Shown here: in pieces, positions 1-6,877 of the stretch
How the letters are laid out: each line of letters starts with the position of its first letter
How positions within the stretch are numbered: the first letter of the stretch is position 1
Source of the DNA: Bacteroidota bacterium
GTDB lineage: Bacteria > Bacteroidota > Ignavibacteria > Ignavibacteriales > Ignavibacteriaceae
Assembly (NCBI GenBank): GCA_021793635.1
Contig: JAJYSI010000135.1
Coordinates: 1 to 8,013 of the forward strand
Direction: 5' to 3'
Length of the DNA stretch: 8,013 bases
Made by a program: the position numbers and the translations under genes
Notes under the pieces: model-generated
Told to the model about the DNA's origin: nothing
Seen by the model: only the letters and a program-made list of their open reading frames with translations
Databases searched by the model: none

Positions 1-133
1 AAATAATTTGTCCGCCTACAGTTCCTTCATTTAAAATTAACGTTTTCATCTTCGAGCGTGAAAGATAAATACCGGCAGTTAAACCTGCCGGTCCACCACC
101 AATCACTATAGTGTCATAATATTCATTAAGCAT
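1..133 (-). CDS. trxB: Thioredoxin reductase-like FAD-dependent oxidoreductase, N-terminal part only
   Basis: The frame opens with ATG at 133 and runs off the left edge with no stop, so only about 44 residues are visible. They contain the FAD-binding dinucleotide fold: a short beta strand (DTIVIGGGPAGLTAG, the GxGxxG-type motif near residues 12-17), then IYLSRSKMKTLIL and a VGGQ element, in the order seen in low-molecular-weight thioredoxin reductases. Such enzymes are cytoplasmic flavoproteins that pass electrons to a thioredoxin-type partner. The gene starts 17 bases after the stop of a thioredoxin-like gene, so the two are probably cotranscribed and may be enzyme and substrate. No clear Shine-Dalgarno sequence precedes the ATG. 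The redox-active CxxC and the NADPH-binding motifs lie outside the window, so an NADPH-dependent TrxB cannot be told from a ferredoxin-dependent or other relative. The family call is firm; the exact reductase type is not. Confidence 0.78.
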   Translation of the reverse strand, partial: MLNEYYDTIVIGGGPAGLTAGIYLSRSKMKTLILNEGTVGGQII

Positions 134-150
134 TTTTAATAGGCCATAAA

Positions 151-495
151 TTATTTTTTGAATTCAGAATCAAGAATAGATTTTACCTGTTCCATTGATT
201 GTATGCTGCTGGTGGCATTTGCAACTTTCCCGTTCTTAAAATACACGGTGAAAGGAAGTCCTGCAAAACCTCTGCACTCTGGTAAATTTCTTATTGCCTT
301 TGCATCCGGAGAATCGAATTCCATATCTCTGAAAGCGACGTGAGAATATTCAGATTCTAATTCTTCCATTATACCATAAACAGGCACGCACATTGGTCCC
401 ATTCTTCCGCAACATACCATGACATTTTCATTTTCAGTTGTTTCTTTTTTTAAATCTGCTTCCGATAAAATGTGTTTTAAATTTGTCTGTAACAT
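151..495 (-). CDS. Thioredoxin-fold protein with non-canonical CX6C active-site region
   Basis: A 114-residue protein the size of a classical thioredoxin. The segment from C36 to Y50 (CVPVYGIMEELESEY) aligns without gaps with the start of the long helix after the active site of thioredoxins, and GLPFTVYFKNGK (79-90) matches the cis-proline strand pair, with P81 as the likely cis-Pro. The usual WCGPC is absent. The sequence reads CCGRMGPMC (C28, C29, C36), so in an ungapped alignment the position of the nucleophilic cysteine is G33, and two cysteines sit upstream where thioredoxins carry aromatic residues. C74 is a fourth cysteine. No signal peptide is visible, so it is probably cytoplasmic. 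A GAGGA at 500-504 lies 4 bases before the ATG and supports this start. The gene is followed 17 bases later by a TrxB-like reductase, which suggests a dedicated redox pair. The fold is seen from motifs; disulfide exchange activity is inferred. Confidence 0.85.
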   Translation of the reverse strand: MLQTNLKHILSEADLKKETTENENVMVCCGRMGPMCVPVYGIMEELESEYSHVAFRDMEFDSPDAKAIRNLPECRGFAGLPFTVYFKNGKVANATSSIQSMEQVKSILDSEFKK

Positions 496-543
496 TTATT
501 CCTCAAAAATGATTGTAAATTTTTTATTTTTAACACTTAGTTT

Positions 544-557
544 GATGCAAATTGAAT
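544..557 (+). repeat. Direct repeat copy 1, GATGCAAATTGAAT
   Basis: This matches copy 2 at 692-705 (GATGCAAGTTGAAT) at 13 of 14 bases, and over 21 bases (541-561 and 689-709) 17 match. The copies are 148 bases apart and lie on either side of the nested inverted repeats. They could be paired operator sites, the remnant of a duplication, or chance in AT-rich DNA. Confidence 0.5.
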
Positions 558-572
558 AAAATCGATTCTGTA

Positions 573-662
573 AATCTTCGGATTATGCTGTATGTTTTAC
601 ATATGATAAAATTTCTTTTATCATATGTAAAAAAAAGAAGGAGGAAAATATTTCCGAAGGTT
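573..662. repeat. Outer inverted repeat enclosing the central hairpin
   Basis: The arms are 573-582 (containing CTTCGGA at 576-582) and 653-662 (containing TCCGAAG at 653-659). Seven bases pair perfectly, and three more pair if one U-G wobble is allowed in a plus-strand RNA; in a minus-strand RNA the wobble would be an A-C mismatch. The arms enclose the perfect hairpin at 595-632, so a plus-strand transcript could fold into a two-level stem with an asymmetric internal loop. Confidence 0.5.
595..632. repeat. Perfect 17-bp inverted repeat with 4-base loop
   Basis: The left arm TTTTACATATGATAAAA (595-611) and right arm TTTTATCATATGTAAAA (616-632) are exact reverse complements separated by TTTC. 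It does not look like a normal terminator: on the plus strand the stem is followed by an A run (A tract 629-636) and on the minus strand by no U run, and both neighbouring genes are transcribed away from it. A binding site for a dimeric regulator, a cruciform-forming element, or the structured leader of an RNA are possible roles. The repeat itself is certain; its function is unknown. Confidence 0.9.
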
Positions 663-691
663 ATTTTTGATGTAAAATACCTAGCGTATTG

Positions 692-705
692 GATGCAAGT
701 TGAAT
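692..705 (+). repeat. Direct repeat copy 2, GATGCAAGTTGAAT
   Basis: Second copy of the repeat at 544-557, in the same orientation with one mismatch. It lies 87 bases beyond the end of copy 1's nearest inverted-repeat structure's hairpin core side, closer to the plus-strand gene, whereas copy 1 lies near the minus-strand gene. That one-per-gene placement would suit regulatory sites. Confidence 0.5.
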
Positions 706-795
706 CACAACAATTGAATTTATGAAAGAATAAATTGATGTTAGTTAAAGAAAGATTTAATTATATATATGAAATTTCGATATAATAGGGACAAA

Positions 796-1089
796 ATGAT
801 GAAAAATAATTATATTCTGCAAAATGATTACTCTTTATTCCTGACTTTTTTAAAGGCTAAATTCCCAGTTTTCCATAACTCTAAAATTTTTCTTAGAGAC
901 TTGCAATATGGAGTAATGAAATATTTAGAAAAGAAAGGCGCGAAAGTTTCTCTGCCTGAAGCTGAAGTCATTACAGAAAAATTAACAAATCACTTTGAAG
1001 AACAAGGAATCTTAATAAAAATAAATGAAGCCGGATGGAAATTAAACTATCCGGAATTCGTTACGACAAAGATCGGCGACCCACTGTGA
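796..1089 (+). CDS. Small conserved-looking protein of unknown function, possibly winged-helix-like
   Basis: I do not recognise a named family. From ATG 796 the product is 97 residues. The frame is open from an in-frame ATG at 769, giving 106 residues, but that start has no ribosome site, whereas AGGGA at 787-791 sits just before the tandem ATGs at 796 and 799; I prefer 796. The protein is soluble, with no signal peptide or membrane segment. It begins with an aromatic-rich helix-like stretch (YSLFLTFLKAKFPVF), then a basic amphipathic segment (RDLQYGVMKYLEKKG), a third helix-like stretch (EAEVITEKLTNHFEEQG) and a likely beta hairpin (ILIKINEAGWKLNY). This three-helix plus hairpin order would suit a winged-helix domain, but that is inference. 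It lies 36 bases before an A-type Fe-S carrier gene and is probably cotranscribed with it, so an accessory role in Fe-S or redox functions is possible. Confidence 0.75.
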   Translation: MMKNNYILQNDYSLFLTFLKAKFPVFHNSKIFLRDLQYGVMKYLEKKGAKVSLPEAEVITEKLTNHFEEQGILIKINEAGWKLNYPEFVTTKIGDPL

Positions 1090-1125
1090 CATTAAAATAT
1101 TTAATTAAAGATAAGGATTCTATAT

Positions 1126-1476
1126 ATGCCCCTCATACAAATTGAACCAGAAATAAAGATAACCGAAAAAGCTACTAAAGAAATAATGCAAATAATGAAG
1201 GAAAACAATGTCCCTTTGGATTATGGATTACGAGTTGGAGTTAAAGGTGGAGGTTGTTCTGGCTTAACATACACATTGGGATTCGATGCAGAACAAAAGG
1301 AAGCCGATACATTAATCCAGACAAACAATATTAAATTGTATGTAGACGGTAAAAGCTTATTTTATTTATCAGGAACTGAATTGGATTTTACCGATGGATT
1401 GGATGGTAAAGGTTTTGTCTTTAACAATCCTAACGCATCTAAGACTTGTGGATGCGGCGAATCATTCGGAGTTTAA
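1126..1476 (+). CDS. A-type iron-sulfur carrier protein (HesB/IscA/SufA/ErpA family)
   Basis: A 116-residue protein covering the whole HesB/IscA domain. The three conserved cysteines are present: C44 in GGGCSGLTY, and C108 and C110 in the C-terminal TCGCGESF. Proteins of this family bind iron or Fe-S clusters and pass them from a scaffold to apo-enzymes in the cytoplasm. The VKGGGCSGLTYTLGF and GKGFVFNNPNASKTCGCG blocks are typical. Sequence alone does not separate IscA, SufA and ErpA, so no symbol is given. AAGGA at 1113-1117, 8 bases before the ATG, supports the start. It sits between the small unknown gene (36 bases upstream) and superoxide dismutase (51 bases downstream) on the same strand. 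No isc or suf scaffold genes are in the window. [4Fe-4S] enzymes such as the LipA encoded nearby are the kind of client that A-type carriers serve; that link is inferred. Confidence 0.93.
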   Translation: MPLIQIEPEIKITEKATKEIMQIMKENNVPLDYGLRVGVKGGGCSGLTYTLGFDAEQKEADTLIQTNNIKLYVDGKSLFYLSGTELDFTDGLDGKGFVFNNPNASKTCGCGESFGV

Positions 1477-1527
1477 TATTTTAGAATAAAAATTAACTAT
1501 AAAAAATAATTTATAAGGAGAATTAAA

Positions 1528-2136
1528 ATGAGTAAATTTGAATTGCCAAAACTTCAATACGGATATGATGCTCTTGAACCATACATCGACAAAATGACGA
1601 TGGAAATTCATTATACGAAGCATCATAATGCGTATGTAACTAATCTTAATAATGCAATCACCGGAACAGAATTAGAAAAACTTTCACTCGAGGAATTGAT
1701 GGCTACAGCTTCTAAAGTTCCGGCAGCAGTAAGAAATAACGGAGGTGGGCATTATAATCATTCCCTCTTCTGGACAATAATGAAACAAGGGGGGGGCGGT
1801 AAACCTTCAGGTAAATTAGCGGATGCTATCAACGCAACTTTCACTTCTTTCGATGAATTTAAAGCTAAGTTTACAACTGCTGCGGCAACAAGATTTGGTT
1901 CGGGCTGGGCGTGGCTATTAGTTCAGAACGGAAAACTTATGGTTTCTTCAACACCAAACCAAGATAATCCAATAATGGATGTTGCGGAAATAAAAGGTAC
2001 ACCTATTCTTGGGCTGGATGTCTGGGAGCATGCTTACTATTTGAAATACCAAAATCGCCGACCAGAATATATAGAAAATTGGTGGAAAGTTATTAATTGG
2101 GAAGAAGTAGCTTCCAGATTTTCCTCAATCAAATAA
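1528..2136 (+). CDS. sodA: Superoxide dismutase, Mn-type (Fe/Mn family)
   Basis: A full-length 202-residue Fe/Mn superoxide dismutase, which converts superoxide to hydrogen peroxide and oxygen. The four metal ligands are visible: H28 (MEIHYTKHH), H78 ([10 protein letters not shown]), D164 and H168 ([12 protein letters not shown]). Metal preference looks like manganese. The glycine-rich [10 protein letters not shown] replaces the AAQ-type motif of Fe enzymes, and Q145 in TPNQDNP is the outer-sphere glutamine that MnSODs carry in this position; cambialistic use cannot be excluded. There is no signal peptide, so it is cytoplasmic. AAGGAG (1515-1520), 7 bases before the ATG, fixes the start. It is the last gene of the plus-strand group and is followed 22 bases later by an intrinsic terminator. 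An 8-G run (1789-1796) encodes part of a four-glycine stretch (QGGGGK), and the frame is intact across it. Confidence 0.97.
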   Translation: MSKFELPKLQYGYDALEPYIDKMTMEIHYTKHHNAYVTNLNNAITGTELEKLSLEELMATASKVPAAVRNNGGGHYNHSLFWTIMKQGGGGKPSGKLADAINATFTSFDEFKAKFTTAAATRFGSGWAWLLVQNGKLMVSSTPNQDNPIMDVAEIKGTPILGLDVWEHAYYLKYQNRRPEYIENWWKVINWEEVASRFSSIK

Positions 2137-2158
2137 TTTACATAATAATCACTTTCTT

Positions 2159-2190
2159 AAGCCGTTTTGCAATTTGTAAAGCGGCTTTTT
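2159..2190 (+). terminator. Intrinsic terminator after sodA
   Basis: AAGCCGTTTTGC (2159-2170) pairs with GTAAAGCGGCTT (2176-2187) over 12 positions, with two G-U wobbles and a 5-base loop, followed directly by a T run (2186-2190). The GC-rich lower stem plus T tail is the classic rho-independent form and ends the plus-strand transcript. Confidence 0.93.
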
Positions 2191-2195
2191 AGTTT

Positions 2196-2228
2196 AAAAT
2201 AAAAATGGGATAGAAAAGTCTATCCCAT
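2196..2228 (-). terminator. Intrinsic terminator after atpC
   Basis: ATGGGATAGA (2205-2214) and TCTATCCCAT (2219-2228) form a perfect 10-bp stem with a 4-base loop. Read on the minus strand the stem is followed by TTTTATTTT, so it ends transcription coming from atpC, whose stop is 24 bases upstream of the stem. Only 14 bases separate it from the facing sodA terminator stem's T run end and its own stem, so the two gene groups are insulated from each other. Confidence 0.93.
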
Positions 2229-2252
2229 AATCATTCAAATTATTTTTTAGAT

Positions 2253-2678
2253 TTATAATGAGCTATCGTTCTGGTATTTTTCTACCAGTTTAATTCTGTT
2301 CGTAGCTCTTGCTAATGCAGCTTCAGCGCGCGCAATATTGATATCTTCTACATTTCTATTTTCTAATCTATGTTTAGCTCTATCGAGAGAAAGTTTTGCT
2401 CTATTCAAATCAATATCAGCCAGGGGTTCAACCGTATCGGCTAAAACTCTAATCTTATTATTCAGAACTTCTACTGTGCCTCCGCTTGTAGCAAAATACT
2501 CTGGAGCTTTATTTAATAGTTCGACTTTAATTACTCCGATTTCAAAAGTGCTAATAATAGGTGCGTGGTTTTTTAGTACTTGGAAACTACCGATAGTGCC
2601 TGGAATAGTTATCGAAATTACATTGCCTGAAAAAGAAGACTTTGACGGAGTTACTATTTCTAAAAATAAATCTGCCAT
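2253..2678 (-). CDS. atpC: ATP synthase F1 epsilon subunit
   Basis: A 141-residue protein of usual length for bacterial epsilon subunits. The N-terminal beta-sandwich domain (about 1-85) begins with LFLEIVTPSKSSFSGNVISITIPG and has GSFQVLKNHAPIIS, both characteristic of the family. The C-terminal part (about 90-135) is charged and helical, with two Ala/Arg-rich helices (DLNRAKLSLDRAKHRL and ARAEAALARATNRIKLVEKY). Epsilon sits in the central stalk of the F1 motor on the cytoplasmic side, couples gamma rotation to the membrane ring, and through its C-terminal helices can inhibit ATP hydrolysis. The gene starts 2 bases after the atpD stop. No clear ribosome site is present, which fits translational coupling to atpD. 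An intrinsic terminator follows, so the pair is closed off from other atp genes. Confidence 0.95.
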   Translation of the reverse strand: MADLFLEIVTPSKSSFSGNVISITIPGTIGSFQVLKNHAPIISTFEIGVIKVELLNKAPEYFATSGGTVEVLNNKIRVLADTVEPLADIDLNRAKLSLDRAKHRLENRNVEDINIARAEAALARATNRIKLVEKYQNDSSL

Positions 2679-2680
2679 TT

Positions 2681-4105
<1,425 letters not shown>

Positions 4106-4121
4106 TTAAAATTTAAGTCGT

Positions 4122-4153
4122 CAAATTTAATGATTAACATAAGACTTTACAAA
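4122..4153 (-). promoter_or_regulatory. Candidate Bacteroidetes-type promoter for atpD-atpC
   Basis: Read on the minus strand: TTTG (4153-4150), exactly 20 bases, then TAAATTTG (4129-4122). This fits the published Bacteroidetes vegetative consensus TTTG-N19-21-TAnnTTTG at every fixed position. Transcription would start near 4115, giving a leader of about 25 bases with AAGGG before the atpD ATG. It lies in the 83-base gap after lipA, which is wide compared with the 17- and 29-base gaps of the preceding genes. Chance matches are possible in AT-rich DNA. Confidence 0.55.
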
Positions 4154-4173
4154 TCTTCTGAGAGGATTTTTTA

Positions 4174-5082
4174 TCAGAAAATTGCTCTTGCATGTTTATC
4201 GGCGTGATAAGAGCTTCTAACTAAAGGCGAAGATTCAACAATCTTAAAACCCATTTTGATCCCCTCATCGTGATACATTCTAAACTCTTCAGGAGTAACA
4301 AATCTGTCGACCGGTAAATGCAATTTAGTTGGTTGTAAATATTGGCCAACAGTCAAGATATCGCAACCATGATCGACTAAATTCTTCATTAAATCCAAGA
4401 CTTCCTCTGGGCTTTCGCCGATTCCGACCATTATTCCGCTCTTGGTCCTCACATATTTATTCTTAAACCACCTAATTAATGATAAACTTCTTTCATATTT
4501 TGCTTGAGGTCGTACTACATGGTATAATCTCGGAACCGTTTCAAGGTTATGGTTAAGAATATCAGGGGGGTTTTTCATAATTATTTGGAAAGCGTTCTCA
4601 TCTCCTTTAAAATCGGGTATAAGAATTTCTATAGTTGTATCAGGCATTGATATATTTATCAATTTAACTGTCTCGTTAAAGATTAAAGCTCCGCCGTCGA
4701 TTAGCTCATCTCGATTAACCGAAGTAATGACTACATGTTTTAAGCCTAGTTCCTTAACAGATTCCGCAACTCTTGCAGGTTCATTATAATCAAGTTCAGT
4801 AGGCATTCCGGTTTTGATATTACAAAATCCGCAACTTCGCGTACAAGTATCTCCCAGAATCATAAAAGTTGCAGTTCTATTATTCCAGCATTCTGCAATA
4901 TTAGGACACCTAGCTTCTTCACATACAGTATGAAGCTGCTGTTTACGCATTAGCGTTTTAACATCGCTATAATTTTCACCTGTGGGTAATTTTACTTTTA
5001 GCCAGTCAGGTCTTTTACCGAGAGGTATTTTAACTTTTTCTATTTCTTCTTTAAATGTTCTTTGATGCTGATTAATAACCAT
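4174..5082 (-). CDS. lipA: Lipoyl synthase (radical SAM)
   Basis: A 302-residue lipoyl synthase, close to the family's usual length. It inserts two sulfurs into protein-bound octanoyl chains to make lipoyl groups, using a radical-SAM mechanism. Both cluster motifs are visible: the auxiliary [4Fe-4S] site C54-x4-C59-x5-C65 (VCEEARCPNIAEC) and the radical SAM site C80-x3-C84-x2-C87 (TCTRSCGFC). The C-terminal RSSY (289-292) supplies the serine ligand of the auxiliary cluster. Other family blocks are VVITSVNRDEL, LNHNLETVPRLY, KSGIMVGIGE and DILTVGQYLQPT. AAGGA (5092-5096) lies 9 bases before the ATG. The gene begins 17 bases after the stop of an E2 with two lipoyl domains, which are its expected substrates. 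No lipB octanoyltransferase gene is in the window. The next gene, atpD, is 83 bases on and probably separately transcribed. Confidence 0.98.
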   Translation of the reverse strand: MVINQHQRTFKEEIEKVKIPLGKRPDWLKVKLPTGENYSDVKTLMRKQQLHTVCEEARCPNIAECWNNRTATFMILGDTCTRSCGFCNIKTGMPTELDYNEPARVAESVKELGLKHVVITSVNRDELIDGGALIFNETVKLINISMPDTTIEILIPDFKGDENAFQIIMKNPPDILNHNLETVPRLYHVVRPQAKYERSLSLIRWFKNKYVRTKSGIMVGIGESPEEVLDLMKNLVDHGCDILTVGQYLQPTKLHLPVDRFVTPEEFRMYHDEGIKMGFKIVESSPLVRSSYHADKHARAIF

Positions 5083-5099
5083 AAATAAATATCCTTAGA

Positions 5100-6848
5100 T
5101 TAAAATTCATTGCTGTTAAAATTCTCTAACGTATCTTTTAGAAACTTCAAGAATTTTCCGCCTAACATTCCATCAACCAGTCGATGGTCATGAGACAATG
5201 TTAAAGCCATTATTGGCCTTATTGCAATTGAATCGGAGCCATCTAATTCAATAACGACAGGTTTTTTAGTTACAGTACCAACTCCAAGTATTGCCACTTC
5301 GGGTTGGTTAATTATCGGAGTGCCGAAGATAGTCCCGAATACTCCATAGTTTGTTATTGTAAAAGTGCCATTTGTAATATCATCCGGAGTAAGCTTTTTA
5401 GATCGTGCCCGTACTGCTAAATCATTTATCGATTTAGCAAGCCCGATAATATTTTTATCATTTGCAGATTTAATATTAGGGACAATCAATCCGCTGGGTT
5501 CAACAGCTACAGCTATTCCAAGGTTAACGTATTTTTTTCTGACTATTGTTGTACCTTCAATAGTAGAATTAATTAAAGGAAATTGCTGTAGACCTTGCAC
5601 GCAAGCTCTTGCAATGAAAGGCATATAAGTCAACTTTATCCCTTCATCCTTTTGATACTTCTCGCGATTTTGCTGTATGAACTGATAAATCTTGCTCATG
5701 TCAACTTCAAGCATTGCGGACACATGTACTGATGTATCGCGGCTATTTATCATATGCTGCATAATTCTTTGGCGAATGTTATCCATTGGAATCAATTCAA
5801 TATCATTTGAATTGTAAGCTGATTTAATAGAATCATAATTGAAGTTCGAATTGCTTACGTCTGCAGTCGAATTCAAATTTAGAGGTTTCTTTTCCTCCTT
5901 TAATGCCGGCGTGATTTTCTGCTGATTCCTATTTTCTACGTAACTCAAAATATCATTCTTAGTAATTCGACCAGCTAAGCCTGTGCCTTTAATTTTAGCT
6001 AGTTCTTCAAACTTTACTTTTTCCTTTTGCGCAATATTCAGTACTAAAGGTGATAAGAATGTTGAGGGTTCGCTTTCAAGGTTTGAAATATCATCACGCA
6101 CCAACTTGCTATCTGCAAAATTATCATGCATTGAAGTTGGTATACTATTCTCTAAAACGCGAGGTTTACTTTGATTTATTTTATCAGAGGAAACTTGAGG
6201 CAAAGTATTTTTAGGAATATTCAAAGATTGATTTGTAGAAAGTTTTGCAACAATAGTCCCGACATCGACTGTTTCCTGCTCTGCCACTAATACTTCTGCT
6301 AATACACCATCAGCGGGAGAAGGAACTTCAGTATCAACCTTGTCGGTACTTATTTCAAATATAGTTTCGTCCTTTTTAATATTGTCTCCAACCTTTTTGT
6401 GCCATTTAATAATTGTCCCTTCCATTACCGATTCGCCCATCTTTGGCATAACAATATCGATTAAGTCTTCTTTGCTGGCAGCAGTATTTACTTGAGAAAT
6501 CGGCTGTACGATTGGTTCAGGAGAAATAACTTTTTCCTGAGGTTTATTATTTTCAAGGACTTTCTGTTCCGGGGCGACAATTTTATCCTCGCTTTTATCT
6601 GCCAATGTCTTATCCGCAGATTCAGTAATTACTGCTAAGGTTACGCCTACTGCGACAGTGTCACCTTCTTTATAATTAATTTCCGAGAGAATTCCTTCGG
6701 CAGGTGAAGGGATTTCGGTATCGACCTTATCGGTGCTTATCTCAAGGATTATTTCATCACGCTTAACGGGATCGCCTTTTTTCTTATGCCACTTTATAAT
6801 AGTTCCTTCGTTTATGCTCTCACCCATTTTTGGCATTACGACATCCAT
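5100..6848 (-). CDS. 2-oxo acid dehydrogenase complex E2 (dihydrolipoamide acyltransferase), two lipoyl domains
   Basis: A 582-residue E2 that takes the acyl group from E1 on its lipoyl arms and transfers it to CoA. Domains in order: lipoyl domain 1 (about 1-76, lipoyl-lysine K41 in STDKVDT), a charged linker, lipoyl domain 2 (about 130-205, K170), a long Ser/Asn/Lys-rich linker, the peripheral-subunit-binding domain (about 264-303, FLSPLVLNIAQK to KNDILSYV) that docks E1 or E3, and the catalytic core (about 345-582) with HRLVDG (H555, D559). The lipoyl domains are 39/50 identical in the aligned part (residues 3-52 and 132-181). AGGAG at 6856-6860, 7 bases before the ATG, fixes the start. It lies 29 bases after E1 and 17 before lipA. 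The acyl substrate (pyruvate, 2-oxoglutarate or branched-chain 2-oxo acids) is not decided by the sequence; the MPKMGES start resembles succinyl- and branched-chain-type E2s. Confidence 0.95.
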   Translation of the reverse strand: MDVVMPKMGESINEGTIIKWHKKKGDPVKRDEIILEISTDKVDTEIPSPAEGILSEINYKEGDTVAVGVTLAVITESADKTLADKSEDKIVAPEQKVLENNKPQEKVISPEPIVQPISQVNTAASKEDLIDIVMPKMGESVMEGTIIKWHKKVGDNIKKDETIFEISTDKVDTEVPSPADGVLAEVLVAEQETVDVGTIVAKLSTNQSLNIPKNTLPQVSSDKINQSKPRVLENSIPTSMHDNFADSKLVRDDISNLESEPSTFLSPLVLNIAQKEKVKFEELAKIKGTGLAGRITKNDILSYVENRNQQKITPALKEEKKPLNLNSTADVSNSNFNYDSIKSAYNSNDIELIPMDNIRQRIMQHMINSRDTSVHVSAMLEVDMSKIYQFIQQNREKYQKDEGIKLTYMPFIARACVQGLQQFPLINSTIEGTTIVRKKYVNLGIAVAVEPSGLIVPNIKSANDKNIIGLAKSINDLAVRARSKKLTPDDITNGTFTITNYGVFGTIFGTPIINQPEVAILGVGTVTKKPVVIELDGSDSIAIRPIMALTLSHDHRLVDGMLGGKFLKFLKDTLENFNSNEF

Positions 6849-6877
6849 TTTGTTGCTCCTAAATTCAAATTAGTTTA

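Larger units (their letters stand above)
496..795. other. Structured divergent intergenic region
   Basis: About 300 bases separate the thioredoxin-like gene (minus) from the small plus-strand gene, so promoters in both directions should lie here. I see no coding sequence that I would defend. The region holds a perfect hairpin (595-632), an enclosing inverted repeat (573-582 with 653-662), two copies of a 14-base direct repeat (544-557 and 692-705), an 8-base A tract (629-636) and an orphan Shine-Dalgarno-like AAGGAGG (638-644). No convincing sigma-70 or Bacteroidetes-type promoter stands out for either gene. A TATAAT at 781-786 lacks a matching -35, and a TATTTTTG at 662-669 lacks an upstream TTTG at 19-21 bases. 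Confidence 0.6.

Noticed and set aside
158..343. 61-residue plus-strand frame opposite the thioredoxin-like gene
   Set aside because: The opposite strand encodes a recognisable thioredoxin fold over the same bases; this is a shadow frame.
595..632. Perfect hairpin as an intrinsic terminator
   Set aside because: No T run follows the stem on either strand, the stem is AT-rich, and both adjacent genes read away from it.
662..669. TATTTTTG as a Bacteroidetes-type -7 element for the plus-strand genes
   Set aside because: There is no TTTG 19-21 bases upstream; that interval is the purine-rich AAGGAGG stretch.
693..725. 10-codon frame ATG...TGA before the small unknown gene
   Set aside because: No ribosome site is at a useful distance, and the ATG belongs to the direct repeat; nothing supports translation.
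781..786. TATAAT as a -10 box for the small unknown gene
   Set aside because: No -35 lies at 16-18 bases upstream, and transcription would begin at or just before the start codon, removing the AGGGA site.
4141..4157. Small hairpin AAGATTT-GTA-AAGTCTT (minus strand) as a lipA terminator
   Set aside because: The stem is 7 bp, AT-rich with a wobble, and has no T tail; it overlaps the better-supported promoter match.
5365..6174. Plus-strand frames of 87 and 63 residues inside the E2 gene
   Set aside because: They are antisense shadows of the E2 catalytic and linker regions.
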